From NCBI RefSeq assembly GCF_009807035.1, contig NZ_WUBI01000001.1, forward strand, positions 2,976,001 through 3,040,000: a stretch of DNA of 64,000 nt. Direction: 5' to 3'. Shown here in pieces: positions 44,103 through 51,757 of the stretch. The position numbers and the translations under genes were made by a program. The notes under the pieces were generated by a model. That model was given only the letters and a program-made list of their open reading frames with translations. It made no database searches and was not told the origin of the DNA. Origin of the DNA: Paenibacillus dendrobii. GTDB lineage: Bacteria > Bacillota > Bacilli > Paenibacillales > Paenibacillaceae. Within the stretch, counting starts at the first letter, position 1; each line of letters opens with the position of its first letter.

Positions 44103-44714
44103 TTACTGCTTGGCCAAATCTTTAACGTCCTTGGCGAGCGACTCAGCTGTGACATTGTCCGTGTCATTCGCGTTATACAGCTTGCGCACCTTATTGTCGC
44201 GGTCAACCAGCGCGATGACATTGGAGTGGGCAAAATTATCCTTGTTGTCGCCCATAATACCGATTTTAAATGACTTTTCGGCAAGATCCCTGATTTTTTG
44301 GTCATCGCCTCTCAGGAAATACCATCCGTTGTAATCCACGTAAAATTTATCTGCAAACTCTTTAATCTTTTCGCGGGTGTCGACCTTCGGATCGAAAGAA
44401 ACGGAGACAAATTCCGCGTCTTTTGCAAAGGTACCGTCTTTAATGAGCTGCTTCTGTGTTTGGGAGAGCAGGAATGTCGTTACAGGACATACATCCGGAC
44501 AGCTGGTATAAAAGAAATAAAAGAGCCTTACCTTCCCTTTCGTATTATCAAGTGTTACCGTCTTGCCATCCACATTCTCCAATGAGAAATCCTCAACTTG
44601 TCCCAAAACCGGCAGCTTGGATTTGCCAATCCCCGAACCGGTGTAGATCAGGTAGCCCGCCATCACGACAATCACTGCGAGCAAAATCCATGTCCATTTA
44701 TAACGTTTCAACAT
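44103..44714 (-). CDS. SCO1/SenC-family copper chaperone
   Basis: 203 residues. An N-terminal anchor helix (WTWILLAVIVVMAGYLIY) precedes a thioredoxin fold with the copper-binding CxxxC in YTSCPDVCPVTTFLLS and the later His in NFAHSNVIALVDRD. SCO proteins deliver copper to the CuA site of cytochrome c oxidase. The neighbouring ctaB gene (haem O synthesis) supports a role in oxidase assembly. Confidence 0.94.
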   Translation of the reverse strand: MLKRYKWTWILLAVIVVMAGYLIYTGSGIGKSKLPVLGQVEDFSLENVDGKTVTLDNTKGKVRLFYFFYTSCPDVCPVTTFLLSQTQKQLIKDGTFAKDAEFVSVSFDPKVDTREKIKEFADKFYVDYNGWYFLRGDDQKIRDLAEKSFKIGIMGDNKDNFAHSNVIALVDRDNKVRKLYNANDTDNVTAESLAKDVKDLAKQ

Positions 44715-44938
44715 TTCGGTTAACCTCTTCCTCTCTCACGTAGTGAAGCCGTTTGTTCATCTTCGAAACAAAAACAGATCATTTATTCCAGCAGCCTTTG
44801 CGTCATGAATACGTATAGCATAACTTTTTCATGTTCATGTGACATGACTCCATAGGGCTATATGTAACAAACTGACGCGAAGACAGGTTTTCAATTCCCC
44901 TATAGTAAGGGTACTGTGGGCATTTAAACGATATTGTA

Positions 44939-45000
44939 AGATCAGGTAGAAGCACTGAGCTTCTACCTGATCTCCAGAAAAAATCCCATGCATCCATGGG
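44939..45000 (-). terminator. Tandem hairpins after ctaB
   Basis: On the minus strand CCCATG/CATGGG followed by six T is a terminator. Directly beyond it lies a perfect 15-bp hairpin (44939-44953 with 44959-44973, loop ACTGA) with no T-run. Confidence 0.7.
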
Positions 45001-45020
45001 ATTTGTCCTCGATATATTTT

Positions 45021-45956
45021 TTAATGCACAGTGTTCAGAATCATCACGATGAGGCTTAGGGTCAAAAAGTTAATCGAGAAGATAAACAGCTTTTTAGCCC
45101 AGGCATCGTCATCTTTTGCCGTTAATCCCTTAATGCCGAGGTACAGCCAGAAGAGCGACAACAGTGTTCCGATAATCATAAAGTAAATGCCGGTATAACC
45201 GTACGCATACATCAATATTGGAATGGGGACCAACAGCACCAGATACGGAATAATCTGAATTTTGGTGCGTTTGATTCCTTTCACAACAGGCAGAAGCGGG
45301 TAACCTGCAGCTCTGTATTCTTCCACGCGGCGAATGCCCAGTGCCCAGAAATGCGGCGGCTGCCACAGAAACAGCAAAGCAAACAGAAGAATGGCTCCAA
45401 GATCCACACTATGCGTTACTGCCACATAGCCGATCAATGGAGGCATGGCACCGGAAATGGCACCAACCGAAGTGCTCCATGTCGAAGAGCGTTTCAACCA
45501 CATGGTATACACGATCGCATACACAAACATCCCGACTGCACCGAAGATGCCGGCAAGAACACCTGAGAAAATAAATAGGTCAGCCAGTCCAAGAACACCG
45601 AGTATAAAGGCATACCAGAGCACAGTGGAAGGCTTCAACCGACCTGATGGAAGCACGCGATTACGGGTACGTTCCATCTTTGTGTCGAGTTCACGATCAA
45701 AATAATTGTTATATACACAGGCAGAAGCCATGACCAGCACGGTTCCGAGTAGAGTCAAGACCATTTTACCAAACTGAATGTCCCACTGGGACGCGACCCA
45801 ATACCCTGCAAAAACAGCAATTAGATTAGACCGGATAATCCCGGGTTTCGTAAGTGTAATGAAATCTCTCCAAGTTGCCGACGAATCTGGCGGCGTTTGT
45901 TTGATGGAAAGCGTTGCGGAATCCGAAGGAGCCTGGTAACTTAAATGATTGTCCAC
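45021..45956 (-). CDS. ctaB: Protoheme IX farnesyltransferase (haem O synthase)
   Basis: 311 residues starting with GTG after GGAGG. UbiA-family prenyltransferase with nine hydrophobic segments. The first aspartate-rich site is NNYFDRELDTKMERTRNR and the second region is KRSSTWSTSVGAISGAMPP. It transfers a farnesyl group to haem B to make haem O for aa3/bo3 oxidases. It is upstream of the SCO gene on the same strand. A good promoter lies at 46017-46046. Confidence 0.95.
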   Translation of the reverse strand: MDNHLSYQAPSDSATLSIKQTPPDSSATWRDFITLTKPGIIRSNLIAVFAGYWVASQWDIQFGKMVLTLLGTVLVMASACVYNNYFDRELDTKMERTRNRVLPSGRLKPSTVLWYAFILGVLGLADLFIFSGVLAGIFGAVGMFVYAIVYTMWLKRSSTWSTSVGAISGAMPPLIGYVAVTHSVDLGAILLFALLFLWQPPHFWALGIRRVEEYRAAGYPLLPVVKGIKRTKIQIIPYLVLLVPIPILMYAYGYTGIYFMIIGTLLSLFWLYLGIKGLTAKDDDAWAKKLFIFSINFLTLSLIVMILNTVH

Positions 45957-46016
45957 GCCTTAAGAATCCTCCTTATTCTGTCATTGTGGAGGAAAAGTGC
46001 CTCCGCTATAAAGTTT

Positions 46017-46046
46017 ATCATATCAAAAGGTAAAAGTGTTTGACAA
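46017..46046 (-). promoter_or_regulatory. Promoter of ctaB
   Basis: On the minus strand TTGTCA (46046-46041), 18-base spacer, TATGAT (46022-46017). It is followed by a GGAGG/CCTCC leader hairpin. The rest of 45957-46262 is AT-rich intergenic sequence between divergent genes, with nothing else recognised. Confidence 0.6.
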
Positions 46047-46262
46047 TCCTCTCCAAAATCATTCACCATTTTGACAATTTGGTGACACATTTTAGTATGG
46101 TCAAACCCTTATATATTCATCCAAAAGTGGGTAGTAACTATTATAAGGAAAACATAAGATGCATGTTTTGCAAAATCCTCACACAATGACACTGTGGCGG
46201 CAGGAATTGCTTTCCCGGATTTGTTACAATAACAATAAGAACAACATGAAGGAGACATGGTA

Positions 46263-47246
46263 ATGGATACAGCCACACATTTTGTGATGGGACTCAGCCT
46301 GGCCGGTCTCGCCTACGTTGATCCAGCGGTTGCCGCAAGCCCCGCGCTTGCCACTGCTGTACTTCTGGGTACGGTCATCGGTTCTCAGGCCCCTGATTTT
46401 GACGGGCTCTTACGTTTCAAAAGCAACGCCCTGTACGTGAAGAATCACCGGGGCGTCACGCATTCTCTTCCCTTTCTTGTCATCTGGACCGCACTGATAA
46501 GCAGTATTCTGGCTTTACTGTTTGGAACGGTGCCAGCAGGACATATCATTCTCTGGACAGGAGTAGCCGTGTGCGTCCATGTATTCAGCGATTTGTTCAA
46601 TACGTATGGGACACAGGCGGTTCGGCCGTTCTCGGAACGGTGGATATCCTGGAATATCATTCATATCTTTGATCCGTTTATTTTTGGAACCCACGCCGCA
46701 GCAGTACTTCTCTGGAGTACCGGGGCTGCGAAACCCGCCCCGTTATTTCTGGGTCTTTATATCCTGACGGCCATCTATTATGTCTGGCGGACGGTTGTCC
46801 ATTCGTTAAAGACTGCTGCGGTGAAACGACTTGATCCTACCCGCAAGGCAGGCGAACGATATTTTGTTATTCCGACGGTGAGCTTCCATAAATGGCATGT
46901 GGTAAAAGCGCTGCCCGACGGCAGTTATGAAATTGGCGTTCTGAACGGCGACGAATTGGAGTGGCGCAAACATGCATCTACCGAGGAGCATCCCGCTGTG
47001 GAGCATTCCAAGCAACATCCGGATGTGCAGGCCTTCCTTTACTTTACTTCGTTTGCTGTTGCAGAAGTAGAGAATCTTCCTTGGGGATATATCGTCCGCT
47101 GGGCTGATGTCCGCTACCGCCACCGGAAGCAATACCCGTTTGTGGCCGTACTTGTGATGGATAAACAATTCCAACCGATCAACACCTATGTCGGATGGCT
47201 CAGCGCGAAGAAAATGGATAAAAGGCTGTCCATTAATTCCGGCTAA
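46263..47246 (+). CDS. YdjM-like membrane-bound metal-dependent hydrolase
   Basis: 327 residues. The ATG at 46263 is eight bases after GGAG; an ATG two codons earlier is too close to it. The start MDTATHFVMGLSLAGLAY and the motifs SQAPDFDGLLRF and KNHRGVTHSLPF hold the His/Asp residues of the family once called LexA-binding inner membrane hydrolases. Four to five transmembrane segments are followed by a soluble C-terminal half. The biochemical role is unknown. Confidence 0.88.
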   Translation: MDTATHFVMGLSLAGLAYVDPAVAASPALATAVLLGTVIGSQAPDFDGLLRFKSNALYVKNHRGVTHSLPFLVIWTALISSILALLFGTVPAGHIILWTGVAVCVHVFSDLFNTYGTQAVRPFSERWISWNIIHIFDPFIFGTHAAAVLLWSTGAAKPAPLFLGLYILTAIYYVWRTVVHSLKTAAVKRLDPTRKAGERYFVIPTVSFHKWHVVKALPDGSYEIGVLNGDELEWRKHASTEEHPAVEHSKQHPDVQAFLYFTSFAVAEVENLPWGYIVRWADVRYRHRKQYPFVAVLVMDKQFQPINTYVGWLSAKKMDKRLSINSG

Positions 47247-47383
47247 ACAGACCTTCGTAGTTAATATAAGGCTGCATCCTACATGGAAGCAGCCTCTTTT
47301 TATGTTCTTCCCAATTCAAACTTGACGAAATTTGCCTGGTAGGAGAGAATCACCCTAGAGAGTCATTCTGGCAAACGCAGAAA

Positions 47384-47413
47384 AGCCCGAAGCGCTTGCA
47401 GCGCTCGGGCTGA
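47384..47413 (-). terminator. Terminator of the SASP gene
   Basis: On the minus strand AGCCCGA-GCGCT pairs with AGCGCT-TCGGGCT, then TTTTCTG. Confidence 0.85.
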
Positions 47414-47426
47414 GATTTAAGCTTGA

Positions 47427-47639
47427 TTATTGACGACCGGACATGGATTGTTCAGCCATTTGGACTAGACGCTTGGTAATGTACCCTCCAAGGGAACCTG
47501 TTTCACGGGAAGTCATATTGCCGTAGTATCCGTCCTGAGGAATTTGAACCCCCAGTTCTTGAGCAGCTTCCATCTTCATTTGTTGCAAAGCCGTTCTTGC
47601 TTGCGGTACTACCAGATTGTTAGAACGAGATTGAGCCAT
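47427..47639 (-). CDS. Alpha/beta-type small acid-soluble spore protein
   Basis: 70 residues, ATG after [27 protein letters not shown], then ELGVQI and [20 protein letters not shown] are the DNA-binding motifs of alpha/beta SASPs. The GPR protease site falls in the MEAAQEL region. The protein coats spore DNA and protects it from UV and heat. A SigG-like promoter precedes it. It is nearly identical in core to the gene at 50588. Confidence 0.96.
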   Translation of the reverse strand: MAQSRSNNLVVPQARTALQQMKMEAAQELGVQIPQDGYYGNMTSRETGSLGGYITKRLVQMAEQSMSGRQ

Positions 47640-47691
47640 ATTAAGATCTCCCTTCAATTCTGCGTGTGTGTTAGTAACAAGCTTGCAAGCT

Positions 47692-47720
47692 TAGTATGGC
47701 TCGGTCGCTGAGAGTTATAC
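47692..47720 (-). promoter_or_regulatory. SigG-like promoter of the SASP gene
   Basis: On the minus strand GTATA (47720-47716), 17 bases, CATACTA (47698-47692). It fits GHATR-N17/18-CATWMTA. Confidence 0.6.
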
Positions 47721-47757
47721 AGAAAAGAATTCATATCTTATCTGGAGGTTTTTTACA

Positions 47758-47943
47758 ATGAGTAAAGGTTTGTCCCTATGGTTCGCATCCTCATCCATAT
47801 TTCTGCTGGGAGCCGCCGGCATTTCCATAAGCTATAACGGCTGGCTTGCCCTTTTACTGGGCGTAATCGCTATTTGCAATATCGGCTGGGGATTTGTCAT
47901 CAAGGCCAAGAAGAACCGTGTAAACGGACCGGAAGCCGAGTAA
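47758..47943 (+). CDS. Small two-helix membrane protein (DUF5325-like)
   Basis: 61 residues, ATG after GGAGG. Two transmembrane segments (LWFASSSIFLLGAAGISI and LALLLGVIAICNIGWGFVI) and a basic C-terminal tail (KAKKNRVNG). It resembles YlaF/DUF5325 proteins of Bacillales, whose function is unknown. Convergent with trpS. Confidence 0.7.
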   Translation: MSKGLSLWFASSSIFLLGAAGISISYNGWLALLLGVIAICNIGWGFVIKAKKNRVNGPEAE

Positions 47944-47946
47944 CAT

Positions 47947-48936
47947 TTATTTTTTGGGCAGCAGGAAACCCATCCGTTCCTTGACATCGGACAACGTGCG
48001 CGATGCGGTTTCCATGGCCTTGTCGGCGCCTTTTGCCAGAATATCGTACAGTTGTCCGGATTCCCTGATTTCATAATATCTTTTTTGCAGAGGTTCCAGC
48101 ACGCTGACAACGACTTCAGCCAAATCCTTTTTGAAACCGCCGTACATTTGGCCCTCATATTTATTTTGAATCTCTGTTAGAGACATACCGGAACACTCCG
48201 AGTAGATGCTCATGAGATTGCTGATTTCTGGCTTTTCCGCAGGGTCATAGCGTACTTCCTTGCCCGAGTCGGTTGTAGCCCGGCTGATTTTTTTGCGGAT
48301 CTCATCAGGAGTATCCAACAAGGTGATATGACTGCCCGGATTCGGGTTACTCTTGCTCATCTTTTTCGATGCGTCATCCAGTGACATAATTCGCGCCCCT
48401 ACTTCGGGAATGTAAGGCTCGGGAACCGTGAAATATTCGCCAAAACGGTGGTTGAAGCGACCAGCCAAATCGCGCGCGAGCTCAAGATGCTGCTTTTGGT
48501 CTTCGCCGACAGGCACGAGATCAGCATTGTACACCAAAATATCGGCGGCCATCAAAGAAGGATATACAAACAAACCTGCGCCAACGGATTCTTTTCCTGC
48601 GGTTTTGTCTTTGAATTGGGTCATGCGTTCCAGCTCGCCCATCGAGGTTAGGGTCGTCAGAATCCAGCCCAGCTCCGCATGCGGCGGCACATGGGACTGC
48701 ATATACACATTGGCTTTATCGGGATCAATGCCTGCTGCGATGAACAGGGCTGCAACAGCTTCCGACTGTTCTCTCAGGGCTTTCGGTTCCTGTGCTACCG
48801 TGATGGCATGCAGATCCACGACCATAAAGTTGCAGGCATAGTCATTTTGCAGCTTCACAAAGTTTTTCATGGCTCCAATATAATTTCCCAGCGTCAGCTT
48901 GCCGCTTGGCTGGATTCCGGAAAGTACAGTTTTCAT
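47947..48936 (-). CDS. trpS: Tryptophanyl-tRNA synthetase
   Basis: 329 residues from the ATG at 48936 after GGAGGG; five upstream codons are not used. Class I motifs are the HIGH-equivalent PSGKLTLGNYIG (residues 10-21) and KKMSKSNPN near residue 194. AxD-type tryptophan contacts are in YPSLMAADILVYNADLVPVGEDQ (quoted region 131-153). It charges tRNA-Trp. Expression is controlled by the T-box leader directly upstream. Confidence 0.97.
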   Translation of the reverse strand: MKTVLSGIQPSGKLTLGNYIGAMKNFVKLQNDYACNFMVVDLHAITVAQEPKALREQSEAVAALFIAAGIDPDKANVYMQSHVPPHAELGWILTTLTSMGELERMTQFKDKTAGKESVGAGLFVYPSLMAADILVYNADLVPVGEDQKQHLELARDLAGRFNHRFGEYFTVPEPYIPEVGARIMSLDDASKKMSKSNPNPGSHITLLDTPDEIRKKISRATTDSGKEVRYDPAEKPEISNLMSIYSECSGMSLTEIQNKYEGQMYGGFKKDLAEVVVSVLEPLQKRYYEIRESGQLYDILAKGADKAMETASRTLSDVKERMGFLLPKK

Positions 48937-48967
48937 GGGAAATCCCTCCATTGATTAATAAATATAC

Positions 48968-49275
48968 AAAAAGGCCCCACGCCCGCAAGGGACGTGAGAC
49001 CGTGGTGCCACCCTTATTTGCTGTTCTTCCTTCGCACATCGCATGAGCAATACATACAAAGAAACTGAAACAGCCTTCTAATTCCTTAACGTGGAATGAG
49101 CCGACCGGTCTACGCGGGAAGAAGCCTCTTCCGTTCAACTCGGCACTCAAGGGTCCATTCGGCAAAATCGGCCCCACCGGTTCACATCAACCACCGGCTT
49201 TCTGAAGGTTATGCCGTCTTTGCTTACTTGTCCCTGTCATCGTGTTCCTGTAATCATTGAAAGCCTTTAATCACT
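48968..49275 (-). promoter_or_regulatory. T-box riboswitch leader of trpS (Trp specifier)
   Basis: The conserved T-box core AGGGTGGCACCACGG lies on the minus strand at about 49018-48999, followed by a terminator hairpin (CACGTCCC/GGGCGTGG) and T-run ending near 48970. Upstream are the Stem I elements AGTA (49228-49225) and the specifier loop GAATGGACC, with codon TGG at 49157-49155 reading tryptophan. Uncharged tRNA-Trp should turn transcription on. Confidence 0.92.
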
Positions 49276-49279
49276 GCCT

Positions 49280-49309
49280 ATGATATAGCTGAAGTTGCCA
49301 AATTGTCAA
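49280..49309 (-). promoter_or_regulatory. Promoter of the trpS T-box transcript
   Basis: On the minus strand TTGACA (49309-49304), 18 bases, TATCAT (49285-49280), just upstream of the leader. Confidence 0.7.
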
Positions 49310-49454
49310 ATCCCTTTTTAAGTAAAAAGCGGTTTGTGTTCTACAGGCTGCTTCGAGGTCGTTTTTTTTACGCACAGCCGTAAAATCTGGTATGATATCA
49401 ATTAAGTAGTTTCAACGTAACGATCTGAATTATAGTGGGAAAAGGAGCATCGAT

Positions 49455-50432
49455 ATGAAACAAGTGACCAAAGGGCAATGGAATGGTTACGACACGTACA
49501 TTCTTCATAGTCGCGAGCTTGAAGTCACGCTGCTGCCGTGGCTGGGGAACAATGTGATTTCCATCTGGGACAACATCATGAGCAGACAAGTCATTCGAAG
49601 ACCCGATGAAAATGATTTGGCATTTTATATGCAAAAACCCTATCATTTCGGTATGCCGATGCTCATTCCGCCGGGCAGAATTCGCGGAGGCCATTTTGAA
49701 TATGAGGGCCGGGAATACCAATTCGACCGCAATACCGCAGGTGATAATCACATTCACGGGTTGCACCGTACCCAGCCTTGGAGAGTCAGTGATATTGAGG
49801 AAGATGAAGATGGCTGCGCTGTAACGACCGAATTTCTTACCGCAGACGATCCCCACTGGATGGAGCAGTTTCCGGCTCCTCTCAAACTTGAAATGACCAT
49901 GCGGCTGCAGGGTGACCGTTTGACCCAGCATCTGAAAGTTACCCATTTGGGCGATCAGCCTGTGCCTTTCGGCATTGGTTTTCATACTTGGTTCCTTTTG
50001 GACCAACAACCCGATGCTTGGACTCTCCATCTGCCTGTAGATGGGATCTATGGCTTGGACCAGGACTTGCTGACTACGGGTGACGTGCTCCCTCTTGGGG
50101 CATTGCAGCAACTTAATGATGGCATGAATTTGCAAGGGACGAATTTTGACACGCTGCTACGGATCGGAAAAGGCCAGCCTGCAGAGGCTACCCTACTGCG
50201 CAGCGATGGCTACGGATTCAAATATTCAGCGGATCCTCAGTATTATAAACACTGGGTCCTGTATACCAAAGGAGAAGCGAATGAGTTTCTCTGCATTGAG
50301 CCTTACACCTGGCTGCCAAACGCGCCTAACCTGCCGGTTGGGCCCGATGTGACCGGGCTTATCCGCCTCGAACCCAAGCAGTCCATCGAGATGGATTTGA
50401 AGTTAAGTATGGTATACCCTATCGAGTCATAA
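49455..50432 (+). CDS. Aldose 1-epimerase-family protein
   Basis: 325 residues, ATG after AAAGGAG. A galactose mutarotase-like beta-sandwich: RELEVTLLPWLGNNVISIWD, FGMPMLIPPGRIRGGHFEYE, and the catalytic His region GDNHIHGLHRTQPW with GIGFHTWFLLD. The C-terminal Glu is in FLCIEPYTWLPNA. It interconverts sugar anomers; the precise sugar is not known. Monocistronic. Confidence 0.9.
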   Translation: MKQVTKGQWNGYDTYILHSRELEVTLLPWLGNNVISIWDNIMSRQVIRRPDENDLAFYMQKPYHFGMPMLIPPGRIRGGHFEYEGREYQFDRNTAGDNHIHGLHRTQPWRVSDIEEDEDGCAVTTEFLTADDPHWMEQFPAPLKLEMTMRLQGDRLTQHLKVTHLGDQPVPFGIGFHTWFLLDQQPDAWTLHLPVDGIYGLDQDLLTTGDVLPLGALQQLNDGMNLQGTNFDTLLRIGKGQPAEATLLRSDGYGFKYSADPQYYKHWVLYTKGEANEFLCIEPYTWLPNAPNLPVGPDVTGLIRLEPKQSIEMDLKLSMVYPIES

Positions 50433-50527
50433 AATCAAGGCGAGCTTAGGCGGTTTCCGAAGTCTTTCGGTAAACCGCCTTTTTGTGTTTCAGTCATAAA
50501 TTTCCAGCGTTTTCATTATCTTTTGCT

Positions 50528-50557
50528 GCATGTTTTCAAATCTTTATAACCATAATA
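50528..50557 (+). promoter_or_regulatory. SigG promoter of the second SASP gene
   Basis: GCATG (50528-50532), 18 bases, CATAATA (50551-50557). This is a full match to GHATR-N18-CATWMTA. Confidence 0.7.
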
Positions 50558-50587
50558 ACTTCAACAAGTTCGAAGGAGGTGACAAAC

Positions 50588-50824
50588 ATGGGTCAAGCAG
50601 GACAAAACCAAGGACGCGGCAATCGCTCCAACAATCTGGTGGTACCTCAAGCTAACTCCGCTCTTCAACAAATGAAGTTTGAAGCAGCTCAAGAGTTGGG
50701 TGTACAAATTCCGGCAGACGGATACTACGGCAATATGACTTCCCGTGAGACTGGTTCTTTGGGAGGCTATATTACGAAACGTCTGGTGCAAATGGCTGAA
50801 CAGCAGCTTTCCGGTCGTCAATAA
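50588..50824 (+). CDS. Alpha/beta-type small acid-soluble spore protein
   Basis: 78 residues, ATG after AAGGAGGTGA. It shares [24 protein letters not shown] and [20 protein letters not shown] with the gene at 47427. Its N-terminal Gly/Gln/Asn extension ([10 protein letters not shown]) is longer. It saturates forespore DNA. A SigG promoter and a strong terminator frame it as a single-gene unit. Confidence 0.96.
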   Translation: MGQAGQNQGRGNRSNNLVVPQANSALQQMKFEAAQELGVQIPADGYYGNMTSRETGSLGGYITKRLVQMAEQQLSGRQ

Positions 50825-50917
50825 TCTGCTTTTGGCATTTGTAAATGTGATATCATGTCGATCATCGGCAAGGCGTGAGCCGTACCCTGTGATCATACGG
50901 TCAAATCCGTTAGAAAA

Positions 50918-50947
50918 GGCAACCTTTGTACAAAGGTTGCCTTTTTT
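50918..50947 (+). terminator. Terminator of the second SASP gene
   Basis: A perfect 12-bp palindrome GGCAACCTTTGT/ACAAAGGTTGCC followed by six T. Confidence 0.9.
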
Positions 50948-51064
50948 GCGTAAAATAAAGTCTTATTATGTTCGATAATGTTGCTGTTATGAGATCAAGC
51001 TTGTCGTAATTAAAAAACCATTTTTGATGTATTTCTATAAACGATTCATAAGTGCGATTAAAAT

Positions 51065-51472
51065 TTAATAAATTTCGGTTAGAGGATCCTGATATGTATG
51101 TCGAGGGTAACGGATCATTAAATTAGCCATATTATAATTCGATTCCAGAATGGCATCGACTACAATCATCCCCTGCCGTACGGCAAATTCATAGCTTATC
51201 TCACCATGAGTCCAATGCCTTTTATATTTCAAACTTTCCAGCGCCATGATACGAAATGATGAATATTGTACGGGAGTCAGTCCGGAATCCTCAGAGCGCA
51301 GTTCCCCATTTCGACCCTCCAGCGGATTATGGCGTATTCCGAATTTGCCAATCGCATTATTGCGTATTTGCACAAACACTGTTCCCGAGGATAGGCCTGA
51401 AAGCTCTTCTTCGAGCTCTTTAAAGACAATATCAATCTGTCTTGCTAGGGATAATTGCTCGGTTTTTATCAT
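51065..51472 (-). CDS. Conserved hypothetical protein (135 aa)
   Basis: ATG at 51472 after GAGGAGGAAG; ten upstream codons are not used. It is soluble and has no signal. ARQIDIVFKELEEELSGLSSG, VQIRNNAIGKFGIRHNPL and YSSFRIMALESLKYKRHW are its distinctive parts. I recognise no family. The intergenic region 51473-51680 that follows is AT-rich and holds nothing further I can support. Confidence 0.7.
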   Translation of the reverse strand: MIKTEQLSLARQIDIVFKELEEELSGLSSGTVFVQIRNNAIGKFGIRHNPLEGRNGELRSEDSGLTPVQYSSFRIMALESLKYKRHWTHGEISYEFAVRQGMIVVDAILESNYNMANLMIRYPRHTYQDPLTEIY

Positions 51473-51682
51473 TTTCTTCCTCCTCTCTTCAGTTTTCGTC
51501 AAAACTATTTAGGGCTTATGACTCATTATAAGACAGGGTACTGAATCACACAACATAATCAAACATAATTGGGTATTTATTACTATAATTTTCACGAATT
51601 CGATTTTATTTTCGCCAATTTTCCGCTAATTTTCTATTTATTACGACAAATTAACCATTTATATTTTATTTCCTGCACACAT

Positions 51683-51724
51683 AAAAAACGGGATGTCCCA
51701 TCTTAGGATGGTACCTCCCGTTTT
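51683..51724 (-). terminator. Terminator of the PepF-like gene
   Basis: On the minus strand AAACGGGA-GGTACCATCC pairs with GGATGG-GACA-TCCCGTTT, then a T-run. Confidence 0.8.
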
Positions 51725-51757
51725 CGCTAATCAATGACTTTTTCGACTCATTTCTGC

